A stretch of 6,703 nucleotides of DNA from an uncultured Legionella sp. GTDB taxonomy: Bacteria > Pseudomonadota > Gammaproteobacteria > Legionellales > Legionellaceae. Where the stretch lies: positions 1 through 6,703 of the forward strand of contig CAISKC010000182.1 in the NCBI GenBank assembly GCA_903885895.1. Reading direction: 5' to 3'. The notes beneath the pieces were generated by a model. That model did not search any database. It was not told the DNA's origin and worked only from the letters and a program-made list of their open reading frames with translations. This document shows positions 1 to 4,820 of this stretch, piece by piece (the first letter of the stretch is position 1; each line of letters begins with the position of its first letter). Both the position numbers and the translations under genes were made by a program.

Positions 1-28
1 CACCCTACCTTTACATCGATTTTCTATC

Positions 29-52
29 AAAAAATTATGAGGGGATCCCTCA
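29..52 (-). terminator. Rho-independent terminator of the ygfA-ubiK-comM gene group
   Basis: On the minus strand, about 46 nt beyond the comM stop codon, a 6-bp perfect stem (TGAGGG / CCCTCA, plus-strand 38-43 and 47-52) closes a 3-nt loop. It is followed by TAA and then a run of six Us (plus-strand A29-A34). Stem, short loop and U-tract in this order form a standard intrinsic terminator for transcription coming from comM. The stem is short but GC-rich in its centre. Confidence 0.75.
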
Positions 53-53
53 G

Positions 54-94
54 TTCTCAGACCGAAGAGATCAGTGTTTATGGCATTCTGAGAA
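54..94 (-). other. Inverted repeat in the comM 3' untranslated region
   Basis: TTCTCAGA at 54-61 and TCTGAGAA at 87-94 are perfect reverse complements separated by 25 nt. They lie between the comM stop and the terminator hairpin. The transcript could fold into a long-loop stem directly before the terminator, perhaps protecting the 3' end. An 8-bp stem with a 25-nt loop is modest, so this may be chance. Confidence 0.3.
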
Positions 95-98
95 GGGT

Positions 99-1613
99 CT
101 AATGTTGTGTAGGAAAACAATTCTTAAATGCCAATGCTTGTTGTAGATCGGTGCGTTCGATATGAGGGGCTTGGCGAATATCGGCGATAGTTCTGGCGAC
201 TTTGAGTAAACGATAGAAAGCGCGTGCGGATAATTTTAGTTGGGTTAAAGCGGTACTGAGAAATTGCTGCTCCGCTTCGGCTAGCGCACAAAATTGATTA
301 CAATCTGCTGTACTGAGTGCTGCATTAATACAGCCTTGCCGCTGAAACTGAATAGCGCGCACGTTTGCCACGTCTACTCGCAATGCAGGACTTTCTTTTG
401 GGGGTATTTGTGGTGCGGTGATGAGCGTTTCTAATGGTAATGTCGGTACATTGATGTGCAAGTCAATCCGGTCTAAAAACGGGCCAGATAGCTTGTGATG
501 ATAACGTCGGATTGCGTCTTGACTACATACGCATTCGGAATGAGGATTGCCTAATTGGCCACAGGGGCAAGGATTCATTGCGGCAATCAGCTGAAATTGA
601 GCCGGAAACTCAACCTGAATAGCGGCACGTGAAATACAAATGTGGCCTGATTCCAATGGTTCACGTAAAGTTTCTAGAACGCTGCGGTGAAATTCAGGTA
701 ATTCATCTAAAAATAAAACTCCATGATGTGCTAAAGATATTTCTCCAGGTTTAGGGGGATTGCCGCCGCCCACTAATGCGATAGGAGAAGCTGTGTGATG
801 CGGGGCGCGGAATGCGGGTCGATACCAATGTTCTTGTTGAGGGATGCGGCCATAAACCGATTGAATGGTTGCGCATTCTAAAGCTTGTGTTTCCGTTAAA
901 GCCGGTAAAATCGTGATTAAGCGTTTGGCTAACATGGTTTTGCCACTGCCAGGCGGACCATAGAGAAGGATATTGTGACCACCGCAAGCAGCTATTTTTA
1001 ATGCGTTTTTAGCATGTGTCTGTCCTTTGATGTCTGACCAGTCTTCTGCATAATGACTGTCATGTTGAACTGGGATGAGCTCTGGCGGGGTGCACAGTGC
1101 ATGCTCATAACATAAATATTGATAAACGGCACGTAAGTTCTCCGCTAAGAATAATTTTGGATAAGCTATCAATGCGCCTTCTGGTGCATTATCTGCCGAG
1201 ATAATGATAGTGCTGCCAGCACATTGAGCGGCCGTGAGCATAGGAATGATAGCAGGTACGCCGCGCAAACGACCATCTAACGCTAATTCTCCTATGAATT
1301 CATGATCTTGTAATTTGGTGGGTGGTAATTGTCCGGATGCAGCTAAAATACCTATTGCGATAGGCAAATCAAATCCGCTTCCAATTTTTGGTAAATCAGC
1401 GGGTGCAAGATTAACGGTAATACGGCGACATGGAAATTCAAAATTACTGTTTAAAATGGCCGAACGGACGCGATCTTTGCTTTCTTTGACCGCGGTTTGA
1501 GGTAAGCCAACAATTGTAAAACTGGGTAAGCCATTTGATAAATGGACTTCTACAGTAACCAGTCGTGCTACCATTCCAACGGCAGAACGAGTTTTGCTGA
1601 TAGCGAGATTCAT
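99..1613 (-). CDS. comM: ComM/YifB family Mg-chelatase-like AAA+ ATPase
   Basis: 504 aa, full length for the family. The family member ComM is a hexameric helicase that promotes branch migration during integration of transforming DNA in naturally competent bacteria; it acts in the cytoplasm on recombination intermediates. The N-terminal ~170 residues are the ChlI-like domain (FTIVGLPQTAVKES near 32-45, VNLAPADLPK at 67-76). The AAA+ module has Walker A GPPGSGKT at 219-226 and Walker B VLFLDELPE at 299-307. A cysteine cluster (C349, C351, C361, C363 in NPCPCG...CVC) and the LDRIDLH segment (380-386) are also family hallmarks. The C-terminal helical domain (about 440-500) ends the protein. The ATG start is preceded by AAGGA with 7-nt spacing. 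ubiK lies 85 nt upstream on the same strand, an arrangement common in gammaproteobacteria. No damage is seen; the protein is probably functional, which suggests at least ancestral competence. Confidence 0.95.
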   Translation of the reverse strand: MNLAISKTRSAVGMVARLVTVEVHLSNGLPSFTIVGLPQTAVKESKDRVRSAILNSNFEFPCRRITVNLAPADLPKIGSGFDLPIAIGILAASGQLPPTKLQDHEFIGELALDGRLRGVPAIIPMLTAAQCAGSTIIISADNAPEGALIAYPKLFLAENLRAVYQYLCYEHALCTPPELIPVQHDSHYAEDWSDIKGQTHAKNALKIAACGGHNILLYGPPGSGKTMLAKRLITILPALTETQALECATIQSVYGRIPQQEHWYRPAFRAPHHTASPIALVGGGNPPKPGEISLAHHGVLFLDELPEFHRSVLETLREPLESGHICISRAAIQVEFPAQFQLIAAMNPCPCGQLGNPHSECVCSQDAIRRYHHKLSGPFLDRIDLHINVPTLPLETLITAPQIPPKESPALRVDVANVRAIQFQRQGCINAALSTADCNQFCALAEAEQQFLSTALTQLKLSARAFYRLLKVARTIADIRQAPHIERTDLQQALAFKNCFPTQH

Positions 1614-1698
1614 GCCTTATTCCTTTTTGGGCAGTCTGGATCTGTTGACGACGACGTGAGAGCCATTTTAGCTCAAGCTAGCGCCTTGTTAACAAACC

Positions 1699-1959
1699 TT
1701 ATTTCTTTTTCGTTTTATTCTTTTCTTGCAGTAATTGATGGACTGTTTTTTCTAGTTCGTCAATTTTCTCTCTGGATCTAGCCAAAACCTTGACTTGCAC
1801 ATCAAATTCTTCGCGAGTGACCAAATCTAAGTGGGCGAAAGCAGATTGTAAAATGTCGTTGAATTGTTGTTTGATATCTTCTTCAAGGATTTGCACATTT
1901 TTAGGTAAGCTAGAATAAAGTTTTTTGGCAAGATCGTCGATATGTTTAGGCAGCAGCAT
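1699..1959 (-). CDS. ubiK: UbiK (YqiC/BMFP family) ubiquinone biosynthesis accessory factor
   Basis: 86 aa, the usual size of this family. UbiK binds lipids and assists the UbiJ-centred complex that makes ubiquinone under aerobic conditions. The N-terminal half is an amphipathic helical region beginning MLLPKHIDDLAKKL. It is followed by the family signature around TREEFDVQVKVLARSREK (48-65) and a C-terminal coiled coil (about 53-80, leucine/isoleucine heptads) ending in a basic tail, KNKTKKK. The ATG start has AGGA 7 nt upstream. It follows ygfA by 62 nt and precedes comM by 85 nt, all on the minus strand, and has a promoter of its own at the end of ygfA. Identification rests on length, coiled coil and the signature segment, and on the common ubiK-comM neighbourhood. 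Confidence 0.88.
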   Translation of the reverse strand: MLLPKHIDDLAKKLYSSLPKNVQILEEDIKQQFNDILQSAFAHLDLVTREEFDVQVKVLARSREKIDELEKTVHQLLQEKNKTKKK

Positions 1960-1997
1960 GATAGTGTCCTAGTAAGCAGATACAACAAGATTTGGCA

Positions 1998-2025
1998 AGT
2001 ATAGCAAAACGTTCAGTATCTTCAA
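1998..2025 (-). promoter_or_regulatory. Sigma70-type promoter for ubiK-comM
   Basis: Read on the minus strand: -35 TTGAAG (plus-strand 2020-2025), a 16-bp spacer, then -10 TATACT (plus-strand 1998-2003; five of six consensus bases). The -35 overlaps the ygfA stop codon. Transcription would begin near 1990, giving a leader of about 30 nt before the ubiK ATG with its AGGA ribosome-binding site. This would let ubiK-comM be expressed apart from ygfA. Confidence 0.55.
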
Positions 2026-2597
2026 GTAGAAGTATAGATCTGCGTTTCTGTGATGATCATATCTAGTTGGATGTCCCATGGCTCATTAGGAAGTTCGAGT
2101 TGTTTTTGCCAGTCATAGGCAACACCCATTAATAAGGCGTCTGTGTGGTGCATCAAAGTTTTATCATAATATCCTTTCCCCATACCTAAACGCCTACATT
2201 GCGCATCAAATGCGACAATGGGTATGACGATCATATCCAAATCTTGTGGCGCTCGCGCATATTGTGGGGCAATGTCAGGTTCTAATATTTGATAACGATT
2301 AGGTAAGAGAGCCGTGTCGCGAGTATAGGGTAAAAAAATGAGAGTATGATCAGGTTGCACGACAGGGAAATAACAATGTTTATTTTCTTCTAAAGCTGCT
2401 TGCCATAACGCTGATAAATCTATTTCGCCTTGTACAGGTAGATACCATGCAATATGTTGTGCTGCTTGGTAGGCTTGCGTAGACCGCATTATATCCGTAA
2501 TTTTTTGTGAAGCTTGCGTGATAATTTGTTGTGTTAAATTTCTACGTTGCGCTAAGTAGATCGATCTAATTTGAGTTTTAGTATGATGAATAGTCAT
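2022..2597 (-). CDS. ygfA: 5-formyltetrahydrofolate cyclo-ligase
   Basis: 191 aa, normal for the family. The cytoplasmic enzyme uses ATP to convert 5-formyltetrahydrofolate to 5,10-methenyltetrahydrofolate, returning a storage/inhibitory folate to the one-carbon pool. The N-terminal helix has the basic pattern KTQIRSIYLAQRRNLT (7-22). YLPVQGEIDLSALW (52-65) matches the folate-binding region. The diagnostic nucleotide-binding loop LGMGKGYYDKTL is at 137-148. The ATG is preceded by GAGG at 7-nt spacing (plus-strand CCTC 2605-2608), which supports this start. It is first of three co-directional genes with ubiK and comM. In many gammaproteobacteria 6S RNA lies just upstream of ygfA; here only 104 bp separate it from the divergent gene, too little for a 6S RNA. 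Confidence 0.95.
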   Translation of the reverse strand: MTIHHTKTQIRSIYLAQRRNLTQQIITQASQKITDIMRSTQAYQAAQHIAWYLPVQGEIDLSALWQAALEENKHCYFPVVQPDHTLIFLPYTRDTALLPNRYQILEPDIAPQYARAPQDLDMIVIPIVAFDAQCRRLGMGKGYYDKTLMHHTDALLMGVAYDWQKQLELPNEPWDIQLDMIITETQIYTST

Positions 2598-2701
2598 ATA
2601 GGTACCTCGAAGTACTATGCAAAATTTTAAAAATGCGGTATATAGTTGTAATAAGCGAAGAGTATATACGTGTTGTTGTACATAGTCTAAAAGAGGTTAG
2701 A
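2598..2701. promoter_or_regulatory. Divergent promoter region between ygfA and the PA3496-like/icmTS cluster
   Basis: This 104-bp AT-rich gap separates two outward-reading transcription units, so it should hold a promoter for each. On the plus strand TATAGT at 2641-2646 is a fair -10 element (five of six), but no good -35 lies at the right distance. Several other TATA-like stretches (2663-2668) are present. On the minus strand CATAGT (plus 2614-2619) is a weak -10 for ygfA. I found no tandem TTAA (PmrA-type) element here. The PA3496-like start has AAGAGG at 2691-2696. The regulatory role is inferred from gene layout, not from strong motifs. Confidence 0.4.
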
Positions 2702-2881
2702 ATGAGTGAATTATTTGATGATGATGATAAAATAGTCATTGCAGATGATGATTTGGTAGAAGCTGAGGAGATCATTGACACGCACCGTGTGAAGCCGTTG
2801 GCGTCAGATGCTAGAAGGCGACTAGAAGCATTGATGGAAGAGAGACGCTTACAAAGTGAACTTGAAGATGAGTGGGATTAA
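2702..2881 (+). CDS. Small acidic PA3496-like protein, first gene of the icmTS cluster
   Basis: 59 aa, cytoplasmic by composition, with no signal peptide or membrane segment. The N-terminal half is very acidic (four Asp at 6-9, three Asp at 15-17, then a Glu-rich stretch). The C-terminal half is a charged helix, SDARRRLEALMEERRL (35-50), ending in an acidic tail, LEDEWD. The pattern of an arginine-rich start to a helix followed by LEALxEExRL and an acidic end resembles the short PA3496 family of gammaproteobacteria, annotated as putative envelope integrity proteins; its biochemical role is unknown. The ATG at 2702 is chosen because AAGAGG lies 5 nt upstream; the frame stays open to 2633 but without such a signal. 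The stop is 2 nt before the icmT ATG, so it is almost certainly co-transcribed and translationally coupled with icmT. A Dot/Icm role is possible from position but unproven. Confidence 0.75.
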   Translation: MSELFDDDDKIVIADDDLVEAEEIIDTHRVKPLASDARRRLEALMEERRLQSELEDEWD

Positions 2882-2883
2882 GT

Positions 2884-3144
2884 ATGGCTGAAAACTTTTC
2901 TCCATCGGCACACTGGCGAGATTCGGCGCGTAGCGCTAGGTTTTTTTTGGTGGATGCAAGAGCTGCTTTTCCAATTTTTTTGTTTTTGATGCACATTAAA
3001 GTGTGGACAGGTATTTTGGTTGTCGTATCTGAGGTTTTTTTTGGTATTTTGGAGCATTATGGCTTTACAGTACCTGTTTTCTTGCGTTGGCTACGGCTGT
3101 TTTTTGCAGGGCCCGTGAAGTTTTCTTCGCCATGGTGGCGTTAA
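2884..3144 (+). CDS. icmT: IcmT (DotT-type) Dot/Icm type IVB secretion system membrane protein
   Basis: 86 aa from the chosen ATG, the same length I recall for Legionella pneumophila IcmT. It is a small inner-membrane component of the Dot/Icm apparatus; in Legionella it is needed for intracellular growth and its C-terminus for pore-forming egress. Visible family features: HWRDSARSARFF (10-21), VDARAAFP (23-30), one long or two short hydrophobic segments (about 28-56), then GFTVPVFLRWLR (60-71) and a tryptophan-rich end, PWWR. The GTG at 2872 in the same frame would add four residues overlapping the previous gene; the ATG at 2884 is better because the protein then begins MAEN and GGGA lies 6 nt upstream. 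The stop codon abuts the icmS start. The gene carries four long T runs (see the repeat entry), which makes it prone to slippage. Confidence 0.95.
   Translation: MAENFSPSAHWRDSARSARFFLVDARAAFPIFLFLMHIKVWTGILVVVSEVFFGILEHYGFTVPVFLRWLRLFFAGPVKFSSPWWR
2941..3105 (+). repeat. Four poly-T tracts inside icmT
   Basis: Runs of 8 T (2941-2948), 7 T (2975-2981), 8 T (3035-3042) and 6 T (3100-3105) fall within the coding sequence, encoding Phe-Phe-Leu or Phe-Phe-Gly type hydrophobic steps of the membrane region. Runs of 7-8 identical bases are candidate slipped-strand mispairing sites. The reading frame is intact in this copy. Confidence 0.8.
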
Positions 3145-3489
3145 ATGGAAAAAAATCTCTCCAAATGCATGATTAAGATCGCTACTGCTATGAATGCTAA
3201 GTTTTATTTGAATGACCGATTTGTGAGTTATGATGAGGTGTTTTCAGCGCAAGGATTGTTACCTGCGTTTGCACGGCGCGCAGATCAATTATGCTCTTTA
3301 TGTCTGGGTTACGGGCTTGGAGTGAATTTTAATGATGCAGAAGGAGCGTTGTTGGGGATCGAAGTCATCTTTGATGACGTGACGCCTAATGCTTTGCGTT
3401 TGCTGTGTATGACTGATGTGTTGAATGAGTTGATTGTGGGTGGGCCAAGTAAAGATTATACGCCGTTAGATGAGCTCATGTATGATTAG
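3145..3489 (+). CDS. icmS: IcmS type IV adaptor/chaperone of the Dot/Icm system
   Basis: 114 aa, the same length I recall for Legionella IcmS. IcmS is a small acidic cytoplasmic chaperone that pairs with IcmW (and LvgA). It binds a large subset of effectors and presents them to the DotL-DotM coupling complex at the inner membrane. Strongly conserved stretches are visible: AMNAKFYLNDRFVS (15-28), ARRADQLCSLCLGYGLG (43-59), EGALLGIEVIFDDVTPN (65-81), LRLLCMTDVLNELI (83-96) and the end DYTPLDELMYD. The ATG directly follows the icmT stop codon with no gap and only a weak GGTGG upstream, which points to translational coupling. No degradation or missing region is seen. icmW is not in this window. 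Confidence 0.97.
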   Translation: MEKNLSKCMIKIATAMNAKFYLNDRFVSYDEVFSAQGLLPAFARRADQLCSLCLGYGLGVNFNDAEGALLGIEVIFDDVTPNALRLLCMTDVLNELIVGGPSKDYTPLDELMYD

Positions 3490-3502
3490 CGTATCTCACT
3501 AC

Positions 3503-3519
3503 GCTCAGGTGGACTGAGC
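3503..3519 (+). other. Hairpin after icmS
   Basis: GCTCAG (3503-3508) and CTGAGC (3514-3519) form a perfect 6-bp stem with a 5-nt loop, 13 nt after the icmS stop. No U-tract follows, so it is not a standard intrinsic terminator. It may stabilise the icmTS mRNA end or act with Rho. Confidence 0.4.
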
Positions 3520-3566
3520 ATATCGTTATAGTCTGTAGGTAACCCCGGTAAAAAATATTTTGAATG

Positions 3567-3586
3567 CTTAACGTTGTGTTAAGTTA
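3567..3586 (+). promoter_or_regulatory. Putative PmrA box upstream of the icmS-icmQ intervening gene
   Basis: Two 9-nt half-sites in direct orientation, CTTAACGTT (3567-3575) and GTTAAGTTA (3578-3586), are separated by 2 nt, so their TTAA cores start 11 bp apart. This matches the layout reported for the response regulator PmrA in Legionella and Coxiella (tandem cTTAATatT-type half-sites one helical turn apart), which activates several icm/dot and effector genes. The box ends 8 bp before a -10 element and so covers the -35 region, where the bases (CGTTGT) are a poor -35. This is the usual geometry of an activator-dependent promoter. The same bases also form an inverted repeat (CTTAAC-N5-GTTAAG), so a dimeric repressor is an alternative. 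An AT-rich palindrome (AAAATATTTT, 3552-3561) just upstream could serve as an UP-like element. Confidence 0.6.
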
Positions 3587-3591
3587 GTATC

Positions 3592-3600
3592 TGCTATTAT
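3592..3600 (+). promoter_or_regulatory. Extended -10 promoter of the intervening gene
   Basis: TGCTATTAT at 3592-3600 contains the extended TGn motif and a five-of-six -10 hexamer (TATTAT, 3595-3600). The start of transcription would be near 3607, leaving a leader of about 36 nt with GGAG at 3628-3631. There is no good -35 hexamer; that position is occupied by the putative PmrA box. Confidence 0.55.
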
Positions 3601-3642
3601 TATAGACATAGCGTGTGATTATTTAATGGAGTGTTTGTTACT

Positions 3643-4056
3643 ATGGGTGCTGATAATAGTCCGAGAGATAATGATAGAAGTCCGAGAGGGTTAATAGATG
3701 CGACTGTAGCGGCGACAGTAAACACAAAAAATTTGATCGCGAAAGCAGATAATGTGGATAGTCAACTCCAGGCGCGCCGTGGAGGCAAACCAAGCGTATT
3801 TGCAACGATTTATCGAGGGCCGATGGAGCGCGTTGTGACAACGGGTCAAAGTGCCGTTGCGAATGCTGTTAATCCTCAGCTTTCTACACCTGCTCAGGAA
3901 TCTCAGTCTGTGTCGGTACGTCCTGTCTCTCCTAGTGACTTCAAAGGAGCGATGTTCAAGAGTCGCACTGAAGAGGCTGCTAAGCCATCAACAAGTACTC
4001 CAGATGAAACAACGCACCGAACCCCAGGACTTGGCGGTTCCGGATCGAGCGAATAA
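3643..4056 (+). CDS. Unrecognised Ser/Thr/Pro-rich protein at the icmR position (putative FIR-type IcmQ partner)
   Basis: 137 aa, no family recognised from sequence. It lies between icmS and icmQ, exactly where Legionella pneumophila has icmR, other Legionella species have non-homologous FIR genes (functional homologues of IcmR), and Coxiella has coxig genes. By position it is a candidate chaperone keeping IcmQ soluble and controlling its membrane activity; this is inference. The protein is hydrophilic with no signal peptide or membrane segment. The N-terminus holds a duplicated SPR unit (6-8, 13-15). Residues about 16-45 (LIDATVAATVNTKNLIAKAD...) could form a helix, as could about 61-76. The tail from about 80 on is low-complexity Ser/Thr/Pro/Glu, probably disordered, ending GGSGSSE. 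The ATG at 3643 is preferred: GGAG lies 11 nt upstream, whereas the in-frame GTG at 3631 overlaps that site. It has its own promoter and a terminator-like hairpin. Alternative: a Dot/Icm effector, since such small, polar, Ser/Glu-rich C-termini occur in translocated substrates. Confidence 0.7.
   Translation: MGADNSPRDNDRSPRGLIDATVAATVNTKNLIAKADNVDSQLQARRGGKPSVFATIYRGPMERVVTTGQSAVANAVNPQLSTPAQESQSVSVRPVSPSDFKGAMFKSRTEEAAKPSTSTPDETTHRTPGLGGSGSSE
3652..3688 (+). repeat. Imperfect 21-bp tandem duplication at the start of the putative FIR gene
   Basis: The 16-mers starting at 3652 and 3673 agree at 14 of 16 positions and share the exact 10-mer AGTCCGAGAG. The offset of 21 nt is seven codons, so the repeat is in frame and produces the doubled SPR motif. 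It suggests recent local duplication in a fast-evolving N-terminus. Confidence 0.6.
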
Positions 4057-4064
4057 AGTTTTCT

Positions 4065-4090
4065 GATAGGCAAGCTGAGCCTTGCCTATC
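4065..4090 (+). other. Strong hairpin after the putative FIR gene
   Basis: GATAGGCAAG (4065-4074) pairs perfectly with CTTGCCTATC (4081-4090) around the 6-nt loop CTGAGC, 8 nt after the stop codon. The next bases are CTATCAATTC, so there is no U-tract on this strand, and none on the other strand. It may be a transcript-stabilising or processing structure, or a weak terminator. Confidence 0.55.
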
Positions 4091-4128
4091 CTATCAATTC
4101 GATATCATTCTATACCGTGCAAGTGCAG

Positions 4129-4160
4129 GTAATGCCATGTCATGGCCGATTACGTCTTTT
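4129..4160 (+). terminator. Probable terminator/attenuator between the putative FIR gene and icmQ
   Basis: GTAATGCCAT (4129-4138) pairs with ATGGC (4142-4146) and ATTAC (4149-4153) around a GTC loop, with a two-base CG bulge on the 3' side. The stem is followed by GTCTTTT (4154-4160). A ten-pair stem with a U-rich tail fits an intrinsic terminator, although the bulge and the short U run make it weaker than canonical ones. It would separate the upstream gene from icmQ, which has a promoter just downstream. Confidence 0.5.
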
Positions 4161-4184
4161 ATCATACCCTTCTTTGTTAGAAAA

Positions 4185-4215
4185 CTGTCAATTCTGTGTT
4201 ATTTAATGGTAGAAT
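4185..4215 (+). promoter_or_regulatory. Extended -10 promoter of icmQ-sufBC
   Basis: TGGTAGAAT at 4207-4215 supplies the extended TGn motif and the -10 hexamer TAGAAT (five of six, 4210-4215). The best -35 is CTGTCA at 4185-4190, with a long 19-bp spacer; an extended -10 can tolerate this. Transcription would start near 4222, giving a leader of about 23 nt before the icmQ ATG. No tandem TTAA element is seen here, unlike the promoter upstream of the preceding gene. Confidence 0.55.
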
Positions 4216-4244
4216 AGAAAGATTGACTGTTCGATTTGACTGAT

Positions 4245-4817
4245 ATGGATGATGATAACCTTACTAAAGCGAAAAATACACTGCAGGCCTTAGACGAAGC
4301 ATTGGCAGCTGGTTCTTGGAATGAAAGTAGTTTTATTATGATGATTGGTAAAAATCTGCATACTATCCGAGATGATTTGGCGGCGAAAATTGCCAAATAT
4401 GAAGAAGGCGAAACGGATGCACCAGAGTATATAGCGCATCGTGCTCAGCTCAGTGCAACTCATAAATTGGTGTATATTAGCTTATATTCTTTGGAAGGGA
4501 TTAATATTACTGCTTGGGAAAGAATTCTTGCGAATTTACGTCGACAAATTGTTTCTCGCCCAGTTTATGCCAATGAAGAAGATGCTCAGAACATCATCAA
4601 ATCGAAAGAGAAAAAAATCAATGAGGCTTATGTCGCATTTTATGTGAGTGACGCAGATATTTTACAACTGAGCCCAGATAAAGTTCCTATGGATAAATTA
4701 GGCAAGCCTATGATGGTCCTAAAAGATAACGCTATTAACCTAGAAAACATTGAATATTTTTTTCATCTTTCTGGTAAATACCGTTATTTGCATGGGCGTT
4801 TAGTGAAAGTGGAGTGA
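4245..4817 (+). CDS. icmQ: IcmQ, NAD-binding membrane-active protein of the Dot/Icm system
   Basis: 190 aa; Legionella IcmQ is about 191. IcmQ is mostly cytoplasmic but can insert into membranes. Its N-terminal helical domain binds the chaperone IcmR, and its C-terminal domain has an ADP-ribosyltransferase-like fold that binds NAD+. Here the N-terminal helical pair is about 5-50 (LTKAKNTLQALDEALAAGSW, then SSFIMMIGKNLHTIRDDL). A variable linker (about 52-70) follows. The C-terminal domain is the best conserved part: YISLYSLEG (77-85), WERILANLRRQIVSRPVYA (91-109), NEAYVAFYVS (126-135), DKVPMDKLGKP (145-155). The start is uncertain: ATG 4245 or in-frame TTG 4236 (three more residues); neither has a clear ribosome-binding site, and ATG fits the alignment with Legionella. 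sufB begins 3 nt after the stop, so the two are probably co-transcribed. Confidence 0.93.
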   Translation: MDDDNLTKAKNTLQALDEALAAGSWNESSFIMMIGKNLHTIRDDLAAKIAKYEEGETDAPEYIAHRAQLSATHKLVYISLYSLEGINITAWERILANLRRQIVSRPVYANEEDAQNIIKSKEKKINEAYVAFYVSDADILQLSPDKVPMDKLGKPMMVLKDNAINLENIEYFFHLSGKYRYLHGRLVKVE

Positions 4818-4820
4818 TGT

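Noticed and set aside
1686..1695. Palindrome TTGTTAACAA just after the ubiK stop codon
   Set aside because: A ten-base AT-rich palindrome with no spacing, U-tract or promoter nearby; likely chance.
2598..2701. Possible 6S RNA (ssrS), which often lies upstream of ygfA in gammaproteobacteria
   Set aside because: The gap is only 104 bp against roughly 180 nt for 6S RNA, and no long imperfect hairpin with a central bubble is visible.
2578..2781. Minus-strand open frame overlapping the ygfA start and the PA3496-like gene
   Set aside because: Low-complexity Ser/Thr/Tyr-rich translation antisense to a better supported gene, with no ribosome-binding site; a shadow frame.
3851..4066. Plus-strand open frame overlapping the putative FIR gene in another frame, considered as a second coxig-like gene
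   Set aside because: No ribosome-binding site; Leu/Ser/Arg-rich translation typical of a shadow frame; lies entirely within the better supported gene.
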